In this document: one piece after another, positions 39,243 through 46,607 of the stretch
How the letters are laid out: every line of letters starts with the position of its first letter
Position numbering within the stretch: the first letter of the stretch is position 1
Assembly: GCF_029894425.1 (NCBI RefSeq)
Contig: NZ_JARXYJ010000001.1
Location: forward strand, 5,704,001-5,768,000
Direction: 5' to 3'
Length of the DNA stretch: 64,000 nucleotides
Source: Streptomyces sp. SAI-127
GTDB taxonomy: Bacteria; Actinomycetota; Actinomycetes; Streptomycetales; Streptomycetaceae
Notes under the pieces: generated by a model
What the model saw: only the letters and a program-made list of their open reading frames with translations
Database searches by the model: none
What the model was told of the DNA's origin: nothing
Program-made: the position numbers and the translations under genes

Positions 39243-39841
39243 CCACGATCGGCGACCGGGCCGAACGCGTACCCAAGCAGGACCGCAGCCGGGCCACCCG
39301 GCAGCGCCTCCTCGAAGCCGCCGTGGCCTGCCTCGCCGAACACGGCTGGGCCGGCTCCACGGTCACCGTCGTCGCCGAACGCGCCGGCGTCTCCCGAGGC
39401 GCCGCCCAGCACCACTTCCCGACCAGGGAGGACCTCTTCACGGCGGCGGTCGAATACGTGGCAGAAGAGCGTTCCACGGCCCTGCGCGCCCTGTTCCCGC
39501 AGGGCGCGGCGGAAGACCGGCGCGCGGTGATCTCAGCCCTCGTGGACCTCTACACCGGCCCGCTGTTCCGCGCCGCCCTCCACCTCTGGGTCGCCGCCTC
39601 CAACGAGGAGCAACTGCGCCCCCAGGTCACCGAACTGGAGGCGCGCGTAGGCCGGGAGACCCACCGGATCGCGGTGGACCTGCTCGGCGCGGACGAGTCC
39701 CGCCCGGGAGTCCGCGAAACGGTCCAGGGCCTCCTGGACATGGCAAGAGGCCTGGGCCTGGCCAACCTCCTCACGGACGACGCGGCCAGACGGGACCGTG
39801 TGGTGGAGCAGTGGGCGGGACTGCTGAACGAGGCGCTCTAG
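39230..39841 (+). CDS. TetR/AcrR-family regulator, last gene of the catabolic operon
   Basis: A 203-residue regulator. The HTH is RQRLLEAAVACLAEHGWAGSTVTVVAERAGVSRGAAQHHFPTREDLF (about 25-72); the C-terminal part is a TetR_C-type ligand domain (ALVDLYTGPLFRAALHLWVAAS...TVQGLLDMARGLGLANL). It is translated from ATG 39230 inside the hydratase gene or from GTG 39239 at the GTGA overlap. It is the natural candidate to control the eight-gene operon from 29479, likely with an acyl-CoA or free acid as inducer. Its end overlaps the convergent citrate synthase gene by 4 bp. Confidence 0.9.
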   Translation: MGGVTTIGDRAERVPKQDRSRATRQRLLEAAVACLAEHGWAGSTVTVVAERAGVSRGAAQHHFPTREDLFTAAVEYVAEERSTALRALFPQGAAEDRRAVISALVDLYTGPLFRAALHLWVAASNEEQLRPQVTELEARVGRETHRIAVDLLGADESRPGVRETVQGLLDMARGLGLANLLTDDAARRDRVVEQWAGLLNEAL

Positions 39842-40950
39842 TCGGCGATGTCTCCGTACCCCTCGATGTCCCGGGGATCCCGCGCCGCGGGCCCCACATA
39901 GCGCGCGGAAGGCCGCACCAGCCGCCCCGTCCGCTTCTGCTCGAGAATGTGCGCCGACCACCCCGCCGTACGCGCACACGTGAACATCGACGTGAACATG
40001 TGCGCCGGCACCTCCGCGAAGTCGAGCACGATGGCCGCCCAGAACTCCACGTTCGTCGCCAGCACCCGGTCCGGCCGCCGCGCGTGCAGCTCCGCCAGCG
40101 CCGCCTTCTCCAGCGCCTCCGCGATCTCGAACCGCGGCGCCCCCAGCTCCCGCGCGGTACGCCGCAGCACACGCGCGCGGGGATCCTCGGCCCGGTACAC
40201 CCGGTGCCCGAACCCCATCAGCCGCTCACCCCGGTCCAGCGCCTGCCTGACGTACGCCTCGGCGTCCCCGGTCCGCTCGATCTCCTCGATCATCCCGAGC
40301 ACCCGGGAGGGCGCCCCGCCGTGCAGCGGCCCGGACATGGCACCCACGGCCCCGGAGAGCGCGGCGGCGACATCGGCCCCCGTGGAGGCGATCACGCGCG
40401 CGGTGAACGTCGACGCGTTCATCCCGTGCTCCGCGGCCGACGTCCAGTAGGCGTCCACGGCGGCCACATGCTTGGGGTCCGGCTCCCCCCGCCAGCGGAT
40501 CATGAACCGCTCGACGACGGACTGCGCCTTGTCGATCTCCCGCTGCGGCACCATCGGCAGCCCCTGCCCCCGCGCGGACTGGGCGACGTAGGACAGGGCC
40601 ATCACGGCGGCCCGGGCCAGGTCGGCACGCGCCTGACCGGCATCGATGTCGAGCAGCGGCTTGAGCCCCCACACCGGGGCGAGCATGGCGAGCGCCGACT
40701 GGACGTCCACGCGGATGTCCCCGGAGTGCACCGGGATCGGGAACGGCTCGGCGGGCGGCAGACCGGGATTGAAGGCGCCGTCGACCAGCAGCCCCCACAC
40801 GTTGCCGAACGAGACATGGCCGACCAGATCCTCGATGTCGACGCCCCGGTACCGCAGCGCGCCGCCCTCCTTGTCCGGTTCGGCGATCTCCGTCTCGAAC
40901 GCGACGACTCCTTCGAGGCCAGGGACAAAGCCGGGGTCGAAGTCGGACAT
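39838..40950 (-). CDS. citrate synthase-family protein (citrate synthase 2)
   Basis: A 370-residue citrate synthase of the short bacterial type. Seen catalytic blocks are [17 protein letters not shown] (oxaloacetate His), [14 protein letters not shown] (acetyl-CoA His) and [18 protein letters not shown] with the catalytic Asp. The N-terminus [33 protein letters not shown] is typical. It condenses oxaloacetate with acetyl-CoA, or is a 2-methylcitrate synthase; sequence alone does not settle this. ATG 40950 is the family start. It is divergent from pdxH (127-bp gap). Confidence 0.92.
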   Translation of the reverse strand: MSDFDPGFVPGLEGVVAFETEIAEPDKEGGALRYRGVDIEDLVGHVSFGNVWGLLVDGAFNPGLPPAEPFPIPVHSGDIRVDVQSALAMLAPVWGLKPLLDIDAGQARADLARAAVMALSYVAQSARGQGLPMVPQREIDKAQSVVERFMIRWRGEPDPKHVAAVDAYWTSAAEHGMNASTFTARVIASTGADVAAALSGAVGAMSGPLHGGAPSRVLGMIEEIERTGDAEAYVRQALDRGERLMGFGHRVYRAEDPRARVLRRTARELGAPRFEIAEALEKAALAELHARRPDRVLATNVEFWAAIVLDFAEVPAHMFTSMFTCARTAGWSAHILEQKRTGRLVRPSARYVGPAARDPRDIEGYGDIAD

Positions 40951-40998
40951 CAGGCGGCTCCTCATGATGTGTACGACGGATGACGCCACGATATCCCC

Positions 40999-41040
40999 GA
41001 GTGCCACCTTTGGGGAGTCTCTGCGGCACTCAGTGCCACC
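40999..41040. promoter_or_regulatory. inverted GAGTGCC repeat between citrate synthase and pdxH
   Basis: GAGTGCC (40999-41005) and GGCACTC (41025-41031) form a 7-bp inverted repeat with a 19-bp spacer, and AGTGCCACC occurs twice as a direct repeat (41000-41008 and 41032-41040). They lie in the 127-bp divergent gap. A regulator site is plausible but unproven. Confidence 0.4.
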
Positions 41041-41077
41041 ATCGGTGGTCGAGTCGTCCGTACGGCAAGATGACCGC

Positions 41078-41749
41078 GTGACCGACGCAGCAGACGCCGC
41101 CGCCCCGGACCCCGCCTCCATGCGCCAGCAGTACCGCACGGAGGGTCTCGCCGAGACCGACCTGGCCGCCACCCCCGTCGAACAGTTCGCGCGCTGGTTC
41201 AAGCAGGCGGCCACCGAGGCGCACCTCTTCGAGCCGAACGCCATGATCGTCTCCACCGCGGACGCCGAGGGCCGCCCCAGCTCCCGCACGGTGCTCCTCA
41301 AGCAGTTCGACGAACGGGGCTTCGTCTTCTACACGAACTACGACTCCCGCAAGGCGAGGGACCTCGCACAGAACCCGTACGTCTGCCTGCTCTTCCCCTG
41401 GCACCCCATGGGCCGCCAGGTCATCGTCACCGGCCTCGCCCGCCGCACCGGCCGCGACGAGACCGCCGCCTACTTCCGCACCCGCCCCCACGGCTCCCAA
41501 CTCGGCGCCTGGGCCAGCGCCCAGTCCTCCGTCATCGACACACGCGACCAGGTCGACACCGCCTACGCCGAACTGGCCGCCCGCTACCCCGAGGGCGCAC
41601 AGGTCCCCGTCCCCCCGAACTGGGGCGGCTTCCGAGTGGCGCCGGAGAAGATCGAATTCTGGCAGGGCCGCGAGAACCGCCTCCACGACCGGCTGCGGTA
41701 CGTGGCGGAGACGGACGGAAGCTGGCGAGTGGAGCGGCTGAGCCCCTGA
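41078..41749 (+). CDS. pdxH: pyridoxamine 5'-phosphate oxidase
   Basis: A 223-residue FMN flavoenzyme that oxidises PNP or PMP to PLP. The N-terminal arm is [31 protein letters not shown] contacts lie in [31 protein letters not shown] and [15 protein letters not shown], the C-terminal end is [30 protein letters not shown]...WRVERLSP, all diagnostic of PdxH. GTG 41078 gives the usual length. It stands next to the citrate synthase gene, transcribed away from it. Confidence 0.96.
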   Translation: MTDAADAAAPDPASMRQQYRTEGLAETDLAATPVEQFARWFKQAATEAHLFEPNAMIVSTADAEGRPSSRTVLLKQFDERGFVFYTNYDSRKARDLAQNPYVCLLFPWHPMGRQVIVTGLARRTGRDETAAYFRTRPHGSQLGAWASAQSSVIDTRDQVDTAYAELAARYPEGAQVPVPPNWGGFRVAPEKIEFWQGRENRLHDRLRYVAETDGSWRVERLSP

Positions 41750-41769
41750 AGAAGCGGCTCGACGCAGCC

Positions 41770-43182
41770 CTACGCCCGCCCCACCACCCCGCCCAGATCC
41801 AGCGCCGCAGCGATCCGGACCGCCACGTCCTCCGCATACACCGCGTCGCCCCGCTCGAACTGCCCCCTCCCGGACCCCCGCAGGAACGTCACGACCCCGA
41901 GCGTCCGCCCCCGGCTCCGCAGCACCGCGCACAACGCGTGCACCACATCCGGAGGCCACTGCCGGGCCACCGCCCACTCACGGGCCCGCTCACCCGACAC
42001 CGACCCCACACTCGCCCGCACCGAACCGATCCGGTCCACGCACTGCAACGCCGGATGCCCCTCCCCGTACCGCACGGGCAACCCGGCCGCACCCGACGCC
42101 TGCAGACTCGGCCCCGGTGCCCCCGACGGCGTCGCGGCGACCCGCACGAGACGGGCCGGACCGGTCTCCTCGCCATCGGCCACCGCGCCCCCGGACACCC
42201 GGTCGATCAACGCGTGGTCGGCGAACCCCGCAAGGGCGAAGTCCAGATGTACGACGGCAGCCTCGACCGGATCCTCGCACTCCGCGGCCGCCCGGGCCGC
42301 TCGATGCAGCTGGTTCGTCCGGAACCGCAGCAACGAGGCCTCCTGCTCGCCCTGCTTGGCCTCGGTGACGTCCTGGAACAGCCAGCCGACACCCAACGGC
42401 ACCGGCTCCTCCGCGAGCGGCGAGGCCAGCCGTACGAACCCGCAGCGCCAGCAGCGCCGCTTCTCACCGTCCGGGGTCCGCACCCCCACCCAGATCTCGG
42501 CCGGCGCCGGTGGCGCGCCCTCGGCCAGCACATGGGTCAGTGCGCTCTCCAGCTCCTCCACGCCCTGCGCGAGGAGCTCCCCGAGGGGCCGCCCCAGCAC
42601 GGACGTACGCCCGATGCCCAGCGACCGGGCCGCGTGCGCGTTGACCACGGCGGGCCGCAGATCGGCGTCGACGAGCACGACACCCCACGAGGCGTCCTCG
42701 AACAGCGCCTCGCTCAGCGCGATCGACCGCTCCAGATCGATCTGCGTGTGCACCTCGCTGAAGGCGCAGTACACCCCGGCCGGCTCCCCGTCGGGCCCGC
42801 GTACGGCCGCCGACTGGGTGCGTACGAGCACCCGGCCGCCGTCCTTGGTCAGCAACGCGAACTCGTGCACCTGCCGCCCGAGCGCCTGCATGGCGGACAT
42901 CAGCCGCCCCTCGACCTCCTCGGCGTCCGCCCGCCGTACCGCCCACCCCGCGAACCCGTGCCGCCCCACGGCCTCGGCCGCGGTCCAGCCGAGGATCCGC
43001 TCGGCCTCACGATTCCAATGGGTGACGACACCGTCCGCGTCGAAGGCACACAGTGCCGCGTCCATCCCGTCGAGGAGCGCGGCGAGCAGATCCGAGCCGC
43101 CGTCCGAGCCCTCCGGACCGTCCGGCCCGGGCCCGTCCGGCCCCAGCTCGTCGGTGGTCCCACTACGCCGGGAAGCACTCAC
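41770..43182 (-). CDS. PAS-PAS-GAF sensory protein without an output domain
   Basis: A 470-residue protein. After an acidic, Gly/Pro-rich leader (1-27), PAS 1 covers about 28-150 (MDAALCAFDADGVVTHWNREAERILGWTAAEAVG), PAS 2 about 155-285 (LFEDASWGVVLVDADLRPAVVNAHAARSLGI; ending VGWLFQDVTEAKQ), then a GAF-like module (about 295-465; HRAARAAAECEDPVEAAVVHLDFALAGFADHALID ... GVVTFLRGSGRGQFERGDAVYAEDVAVRIAAAL). No histidine kinase, PP2C, GGDEF or HTH output is present, so it must signal through partners. It converges on pdxH with 20 bp between the ends. Confidence 0.85.
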   Translation of the reverse strand: MSASRRSGTTDELGPDGPGPDGPEGSDGGSDLLAALLDGMDAALCAFDADGVVTHWNREAERILGWTAAEAVGRHGFAGWAVRRADAEEVEGRLMSAMQALGRQVHEFALLTKDGGRVLVRTQSAAVRGPDGEPAGVYCAFSEVHTQIDLERSIALSEALFEDASWGVVLVDADLRPAVVNAHAARSLGIGRTSVLGRPLGELLAQGVEELESALTHVLAEGAPPAPAEIWVGVRTPDGEKRRCWRCGFVRLASPLAEEPVPLGVGWLFQDVTEAKQGEQEASLLRFRTNQLHRAARAAAECEDPVEAAVVHLDFALAGFADHALIDRVSGGAVADGEETGPARLVRVAATPSGAPGPSLQASGAAGLPVRYGEGHPALQCVDRIGSVRASVGSVSGERAREWAVARQWPPDVVHALCAVLRSRGRTLGVVTFLRGSGRGQFERGDAVYAEDVAVRIAAALDLGGVVGRA

Positions 43183-43303
43183 CTGGACCCCCTGCCGGCT
43201 GCTTCACTCACTAACAATCATTCAACTCGAACGTGACGCAGCACACACCTGGTTCCCGCAAGATTGAAGGAAATCGTTGTACGCCGGAAACGCTCCGCAT
43301 CCC

Positions 43304-43768
43304 CTAAACAGCCCTCCGGTCCGGCTCCAGCCGCAGGTCGACCCACTCGTCGCTCTCGCCGTCCAGCACATACCGGTCGACCTCGACGAACCCGCGCGCC
43401 AGCGCGAACCGCACGCCGTCCCCATTGACGGCCAGCACACATGTCTCGATCATCCTGGCGCCGAGCACCCGCGCATGATCAAGACCCTTCTCGTACAGAG
43501 CGGCCCCGAAACCCCGCCCCCGGTAATCGGGCAGCACGCGCGCGATGACGGTCGCCACGGCGTCGTCTCCTTGTGGGGGCCGCACGGTCGAGCAGCCCAC
43601 GAGCGTGTCCCCGAGATACGCGTTCTCCAACCGATACCGCCGGCCACGCGCGCGTGCGTCTTCGGCGCTCATGGCGGCCGGCGGAACGATCACGTTGTGC
43701 ACATACCGCCACTGCTCGAGCATGCCGTCCCCGACGACGGGCTCGATCCGCAGATCAGTCACGGTCAC
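43304..43768 (-). CDS. GNAT family N-acetyltransferase
   Basis: A 154-residue acetyltransferase: VTVTDLRIEPVVGDG at the start, RVLPDYRGRGFGAALYEKGLDHAR with the R-G-R-G-F-G acetyl-CoA loop, and FALARGFVEVDRYVLDGESDEWVDL at the end. It starts at GTG 43768, where it overlaps the end of the RidA-like gene, so the two are translationally linked. The 22-bp duplication just upstream (43775-43818) changed the junction of the two genes. Substrate unknown. Confidence 0.85.
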   Translation of the reverse strand: MTVTDLRIEPVVGDGMLEQWRYVHNVIVPPAAMSAEDARARGRRYRLENAYLGDTLVGCSTVRPPQGDDAVATVIARVLPDYRGRGFGAALYEKGLDHARVLGARMIETCVLAVNGDGVRFALARGFVEVDRYVLDGESDEWVDLRLEPDRRAV

Positions 43769-44016
43769 CACTTCCCTTCCGCGCGTACACCTCTGTCCTT
43801 CCGCGCGTACACCTCTGTCTCGATCTTCATCCGGGGATCGGCGAGGCCGCACACGAGCATCGTGGCGGCCGGCCGGACATCGCCGAAGTGACGGCGCAGC
43901 ACCGGCCAGCAAGGCCCGAAGTCGTCGAACCCGGTCGTCCCGGACACGTGCACCCAGTCCCCGTCGACCACGGCGCGCGCGTACCCGATGTGTTCCTCGA
44001 AGGAGGAACCACTCAT
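43765..44016 (-). CDS. RidA-family protein, internally shortened and with an altered C-terminus
   Basis: The protein has 83 residues, whereas RidA/YjgF enamine deaminases have about 125-135. The start (SGSSFEEHIGYARAVVDGDWVHVSGTTGFD) and the end (CWPVLRRHFGDVRPAATMLVCGLADPRMKIETEVYARK) are typical, but the 40 or so residues that normally lie between GTTGFD and the CWPVLRRHF block are gone, in frame. Loss of that piece removes part of the barrel and trimer interface. After YARK the tail is altered by a 22-bp tandem duplication to DRGVRAEGKW. It is probably not functional as a deaminase. ATG 44016 follows GGGACGAG. Confidence 0.8.
   Translation of the reverse strand: MSGSSFEEHIGYARAVVDGDWVHVSGTTGFDDFGPCWPVLRRHFGDVRPAATMLVCGLADPRMKIETEVYARKDRGVRAEGKW
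43775..43818 (-). repeat. 22-bp perfect tandem duplication at the ridA-GNAT junction
   Basis: Bases 43775-43796 are repeated exactly at 43797-43818. The unit begins CCTTCCGCGCGTAC and ends CTCTGT. Because 22 is not a multiple of three, the copy shifts the last codons of the RidA-like gene. With one copy removed the frame would read YARKGSGDRD and stop a few codons into the GNAT gene. Confidence 0.95.
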
Positions 44017-44121
44017 GATCGCTCGTCCCGTTGTCATGCACGGAACGCTAATCGCACACAGCACAGAAACACGACACCGGACGGCCGTATCAACGACTCA
44101 GTCAACATCCCGGAAAATCGG

Positions 44122-44150
44122 TTGATCGATGCCCGGCCGCTTCCTAGGGT
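44122..44150 (+). promoter_or_regulatory. sigma-70 (HrdB)-type promoter for the leader transcript
   Basis: TTGATC (44122-44127) and TAGGGT (44145-44150) with a 17-bp spacer match the streptomycete housekeeping consensus. Initiation near 44157 would place the strong ribosome site AAGGGAGGTGATC within a few bases of the 5' end. Confidence 0.55.
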
Positions 44151-44183
44151 GTGGTCTACGCATGAAGGGAGGTGATCGGGTAA

Positions 44184-44222
44184 ATGACTGAAACCCGGAC
44201 GCGCGAGGTGGCTGCGGGCTAG
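44184..44222 (+). CDS. 12-residue leader-type peptide with a very strong ribosome-binding site
   Basis: ATG 44184 opens a 13-codon frame, MTETRTREVAAG then TAG. In front of it, AGGGAGGTGATC is nearly a full match to the 16S rRNA 3' end, far stronger than most sites in the window. A second tiny frame, MKGGDRVND, starts at 44162 and overlaps it. A housekeeping promoter lies upstream and a hairpin (44303-44373) downstream. No co-directional gene follows; the next gene is convergent. Function is unknown; it may be a leader or an independent small RNA with an embedded peptide. Confidence 0.45.
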   Translation: MTETRTREVAAG

Positions 44223-44302
44223 CGGCCTGCCACCACATTCAGTGCGGTGCCGGACCCGCGTGTACGAGATGCACGCAGCCGGCCAATTCAACGCAGTCAC
44301 CC

Positions 44303-44373
44303 GACCCGCGAGCTCGCCGGTACGTCCGGCCGGCTCCCTCGCCGCAAGGCCAAGGGACCAGAGCTCGCGGGTC
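44303..44373. terminator. long hairpin with 13-bp perfect stem
   Basis: GACCCGCGAGCTC (44303-44315) pairs with GAGCTCGCGGGTC (44361-44373). The 45-nt loop contains a smaller GCCGG/CCGGC pairing. It stands between the leader transcript and the convergent SIS gene end (44387) and could terminate both or form a structured RNA element. Apart from this hairpin and the leader frame, the 44017-44386 gap shows no gene. Confidence 0.55.
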
Positions 44374-44386
44374 GTCTGCGTTCTGC

Positions 44387-45163
44387 CTACTGCCGGTAGA
44401 AGATCCGGTCCCCGTACTCCTCGAACACCCGGTCGTTCCATTCCAGCCCGCCGTCCACGTTGCCCGACCGCAGCAGCGGTGGCTCGATCCCCCGCTCCGC
44501 CAGTGCGCCGGCCGCCGTCGCCATCACCGCCTGGAGCAGCGCCGAGGTCACGACCGTGGAGGCGGGGGCGAAGGGGGCCGGGATGGTGTCCAGGGAGAGT
44601 TCCGCGTCGCCGACGGCGATCTTGGAGTCGAGGACGACGTCGCAGTGGTCCTTGAGGAAGGTGCCGGAGCTGTGGCGGGGCTTCGTCTGAGTCGTGTAGG
44701 CGACCGACGTGACGCCGATGACCTTCACGCCCAGCGAGCGTGCGGCCAGGGCCATTTCCACGGGGAGCGCGTTGCGGCCGGAGAGGGAGATGATCACGAG
44801 GGCGTCGCCCGCTCGGAGGGGCGAGCAGCTCAGGACGGCGCTCGCGAGGCCGTCGACGCGTTCCAGGGCGGAGCCGAGGGTGGCCGGCATGACGTCGACG
44901 CCCACGACCCCGGGCACGGTCAGCAGGTTCATGAGGGCGAGTCCGCCGGCCCGGTAGACGAGGTCCTGCGCGGCGAGCGAGGAGTGTCCGGCGCCGAAGG
45001 CGAAGAGGCGGCCCCCGGTGGCGACGGTGTCGGCGAGGAGTTCACCGGCTGTCGCGACGGACTCGGCCTCCTCGTCCCGGACCCGTCGCAGCAGCTCGAT
45101 CGCGGCGTCGAAGAACTGCCCGGACAGCTTGTCGTCAGCGCTCGCGGAGCCCGTCTCGCCCAT
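44387..45163 (-). CDS. SIS-domain sugar-phosphate-binding protein
   Basis: A 258-residue SIS protein. GGRLFAFGAGHSSLAAQDLVYRAGGL (about 50-75) is the first sugar-phosphate-binding region; SPLRAGDALVIISLSGRNALPVEMALAARSLGVKVIGVTSV (about 115-155) is the S-x-S-G-x-N core. The acceptor helix SGQFFDAAIELLRRVRDEE precedes. The family acts on phospho-sugars as isomerases or etherase-like enzymes (UPF0309 group), and no second domain is present. It is divergent from dmdR1. The ATG 45163 start is supported by family length. Confidence 0.88.
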   Translation of the reverse strand: MGETGSASADDKLSGQFFDAAIELLRRVRDEEAESVATAGELLADTVATGGRLFAFGAGHSSLAAQDLVYRAGGLALMNLLTVPGVVGVDVMPATLGSALERVDGLASAVLSCSPLRAGDALVIISLSGRNALPVEMALAARSLGVKVIGVTSVAYTTQTKPRHSSGTFLKDHCDVVLDSKIAVGDAELSLDTIPAPFAPASTVVTSALLQAVMATAAGALAERGIEPPLLRSGNVDGGLEWNDRVFEEYGDRIFYRQ

Positions 45164-45281
45164 GCGTCGTCCAACCCTTCGTCGCCGTGTCGCGGATCAC
45201 CGTGCGGTCTGGACCAGTGGGATGTCAATACGGCCGCGCGCCTGGTCGTAACCGCTTGGTTTCCCCGGCGCGGCACGCTTG

Positions 45282-46040
45282 TCAGTGGTATCCGGCAGAA
45301 TTGATGCCAGGGCCAGCGCACGAGCCGGGAAGCTGTCGTGCTTCCGGCAATCTCATCAAGGGGCACGTATGTCCGGACTGATCGACACCACGGAGATGTA
45401 TCTCCGCACCATCCTCGAGCTGGAGGAGGAAGGTGTGGTCCCCATGCGCGCCCGGATCGCCGAGCGGCTCGACCAGAGCGGGCCGACGGTCAGCCAGACC
45501 GTGGCGCGGATGGAGCGCGACGGGCTGGTGTCGGTCGCCAGTGACCGGCATCTGGAGCTGACGGACGAGGGCCGGCGGCTGGCCACACGCGTGATGCGCA
45601 AGCACCGGCTCGCGGAGTGTCTGCTGGTCGATGTGATCGGCCTGGAGTGGGAGCAGGTCCACGCGGAGGCGTGTCGCTGGGAGCATGTGATGAGCGAGGC
45701 GGTGGAGCGCCGGGTGCTGGAGCTGCTGCGCCACCCCACCGAGTCGCCGTACGGCAATCCGATCCCGGGTCTGGAGGAGCTGGGCGAGAAGGACGGCGCC
45801 GATCCGTTCCTGGACGAGGGCATGGTGTCGCTGGCCGAGCTGGACCCGGGTCTCGACGGCAAGACGGTCGTCGTGCGCCGTATCGGTGAGCCGATCCAGA
45901 CGGACGCGCAGTTGATGTACACGCTGCGTCGGGCGGGTGTGCAGCCCGGTTCGGTGGTGAGCGTGACGGAGTCGGCGGGCGGGGTGCTGGTGGGCAGCGG
46001 AGGCGAGGCCGCCGAGCTGGAGTCGGACGTTGCCTCGCAT
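45282..46040 (-). CDS. antisense ORF over dmdR1, candidate Adm homologue
   Basis: A 252-codon frame lies antiparallel to almost all of dmdR1. It encodes a His/Arg/Leu/Gln-rich protein without known domains (for example AHQHPARRLRHAHHRTGLHTR near the N-terminus). Ordinarily such a frame would be a shadow of a GC-rich gene. It is listed because in S. coelicolor an antiparallel gene over dmdR1, adm, was reported to make protein and to affect siderophore and antibiotic production. A second long antisense frame (45356-46054) exists, and I cannot tell which of the two corresponds to Adm. Confidence 0.35.
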   Translation of the reverse strand: MRGNVRLQLGGLASAAHQHPARRLRHAHHRTGLHTRPTQRVHQLRVRLDRLTDTAHDDRLAVETRVQLGQRHHALVQERIGAVLLAQLLQTRDRIAVRRLGGVAQQLQHPALHRLAHHMLPATRLRVDLLPLQADHIDQQTLREPVLAHHACGQPPALVRQLQMPVTGDRHQPVALHPRHGLADRRPALVEPLGDPGAHGDHTFLLQLEDGAEIHLRGVDQSGHTCPLMRLPEARQLPGSCAGPGINSAGYH

Positions 46041-46061
46041 GTGTTCGTGGCCAAGCGCTGA
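45369..46061 (+). CDS. dmdR1: DtxR-family iron-dependent repressor DmdR1
   Basis: A 230-residue metal-dependent repressor. The HTH is RIAERLDQSGPTVSQTVARMERDGLV. Metal ligands keep DtxR numbering: M10, H79, E83, H98, C102, E105 and H106 (KHRLAE; HAEACRWEHVM). An SH3-like domain occupies about 150-226. With Fe(II) it binds iron boxes in front of siderophore genes. It is the streptomycete DmdR1 type; in S. coelicolor the dmdR1 locus also expresses an antiparallel gene (adm). No iron box is visible in the 205-bp upstream gap. Confidence 0.95.
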   Translation: MSGLIDTTEMYLRTILELEEEGVVPMRARIAERLDQSGPTVSQTVARMERDGLVSVASDRHLELTDEGRRLATRVMRKHRLAECLLVDVIGLEWEQVHAEACRWEHVMSEAVERRVLELLRHPTESPYGNPIPGLEELGEKDGADPFLDEGMVSLAELDPGLDGKTVVVRRIGEPIQTDAQLMYTLRRAGVQPGSVVSVTESAGGVLVGSGGEAAELESDVASHVFVAKR

Positions 46062-46607
46062 CGGCCGCCGGGTGGCTCAATTGCCGGGTCCTGTGGGGCA
46101 GTTGTGGCTTTCCTGAGCCTCTTTCCGGGGGTCGCCGAAGCCAGGATTCAATGTGCGGAATCGCAGCGCTTCGACGCTTCCCGTGCGAGGCTGTCGCGTG
46201 GGGCATATGACCTGAGGGGGCGGGCGGATGTGCCGTAGACGTATGGATGGCCCCGGCGCCTTTCGGTGCCGGGGCCGGTCCTCCCCTGTGCTGACCCGGA
46301 GCCCCGAGCTCTCAGGGTCATTCCCCTCGGACCGATTTCCCCGAGCGGTCCGCCTCCCGCTGAAGATCTCCCCTCGGCGGCGGCGATCATTCCTTGAACG
46401 AGGTCACTCGAACGAGGGGTGTTGCCGTTCCGAGGGCCCATCTTCGAATGCGTATTCGATAATCTGGGAGTGACGGGACGCACGGGATGTGCGCTGCAGA
46501 GATGTACGGCACGGCAACGGCAGACAGGACAGGCACGGCAGTCAGGACACGGTTCACAGGGCGGCTCGAGCGGGGCGGGCGGTCCGAGCGGAGCTAGGGG
46601 GGTGCCA
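46062..46607. other. 546-bp gap after dmdR1 with one terminator-like hairpin
   Basis: The gap holds a hairpin at 46249-46276 (GGCCCCGGCGCC, loop TTTC, GGTGCCGGGGCC; one G-T pair), which is 188 bp after the dmdR1 stop. There is also an octamer direct repeat GAACGAGG (46396-46403 and 46410-46417) and a palindrome TCGAAT-GCGT-ATTCGA (46444-46459). The frame 46228-46473 lacks a family match. The end of the gap is the likely promoter region of the hydrolase gene. Confidence 0.55.

Noticed and set aside
44242..44655. 137-codon plus-strand frame starting at 44242
   Set aside because: It runs far into the SIS gene on the other strand and has no ribosome site; it is better explained as a shadow frame.
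46444..46459. Palindrome TCGAAT-GCGT-ATTCGA resembling an SOS (LexA) box
   Set aside because: The actinobacterial box is TCGAAC-N4-GTTCGA; both core C/G positions are changed and the next gene, a hydrolase, is not an SOS gene.
46228..46473. 81-codon frame after dmdR1
   Set aside because: It begins on top of a terminator-like hairpin and has an Arg/Ser/Pro composition typical of non-coding GC-rich DNA.
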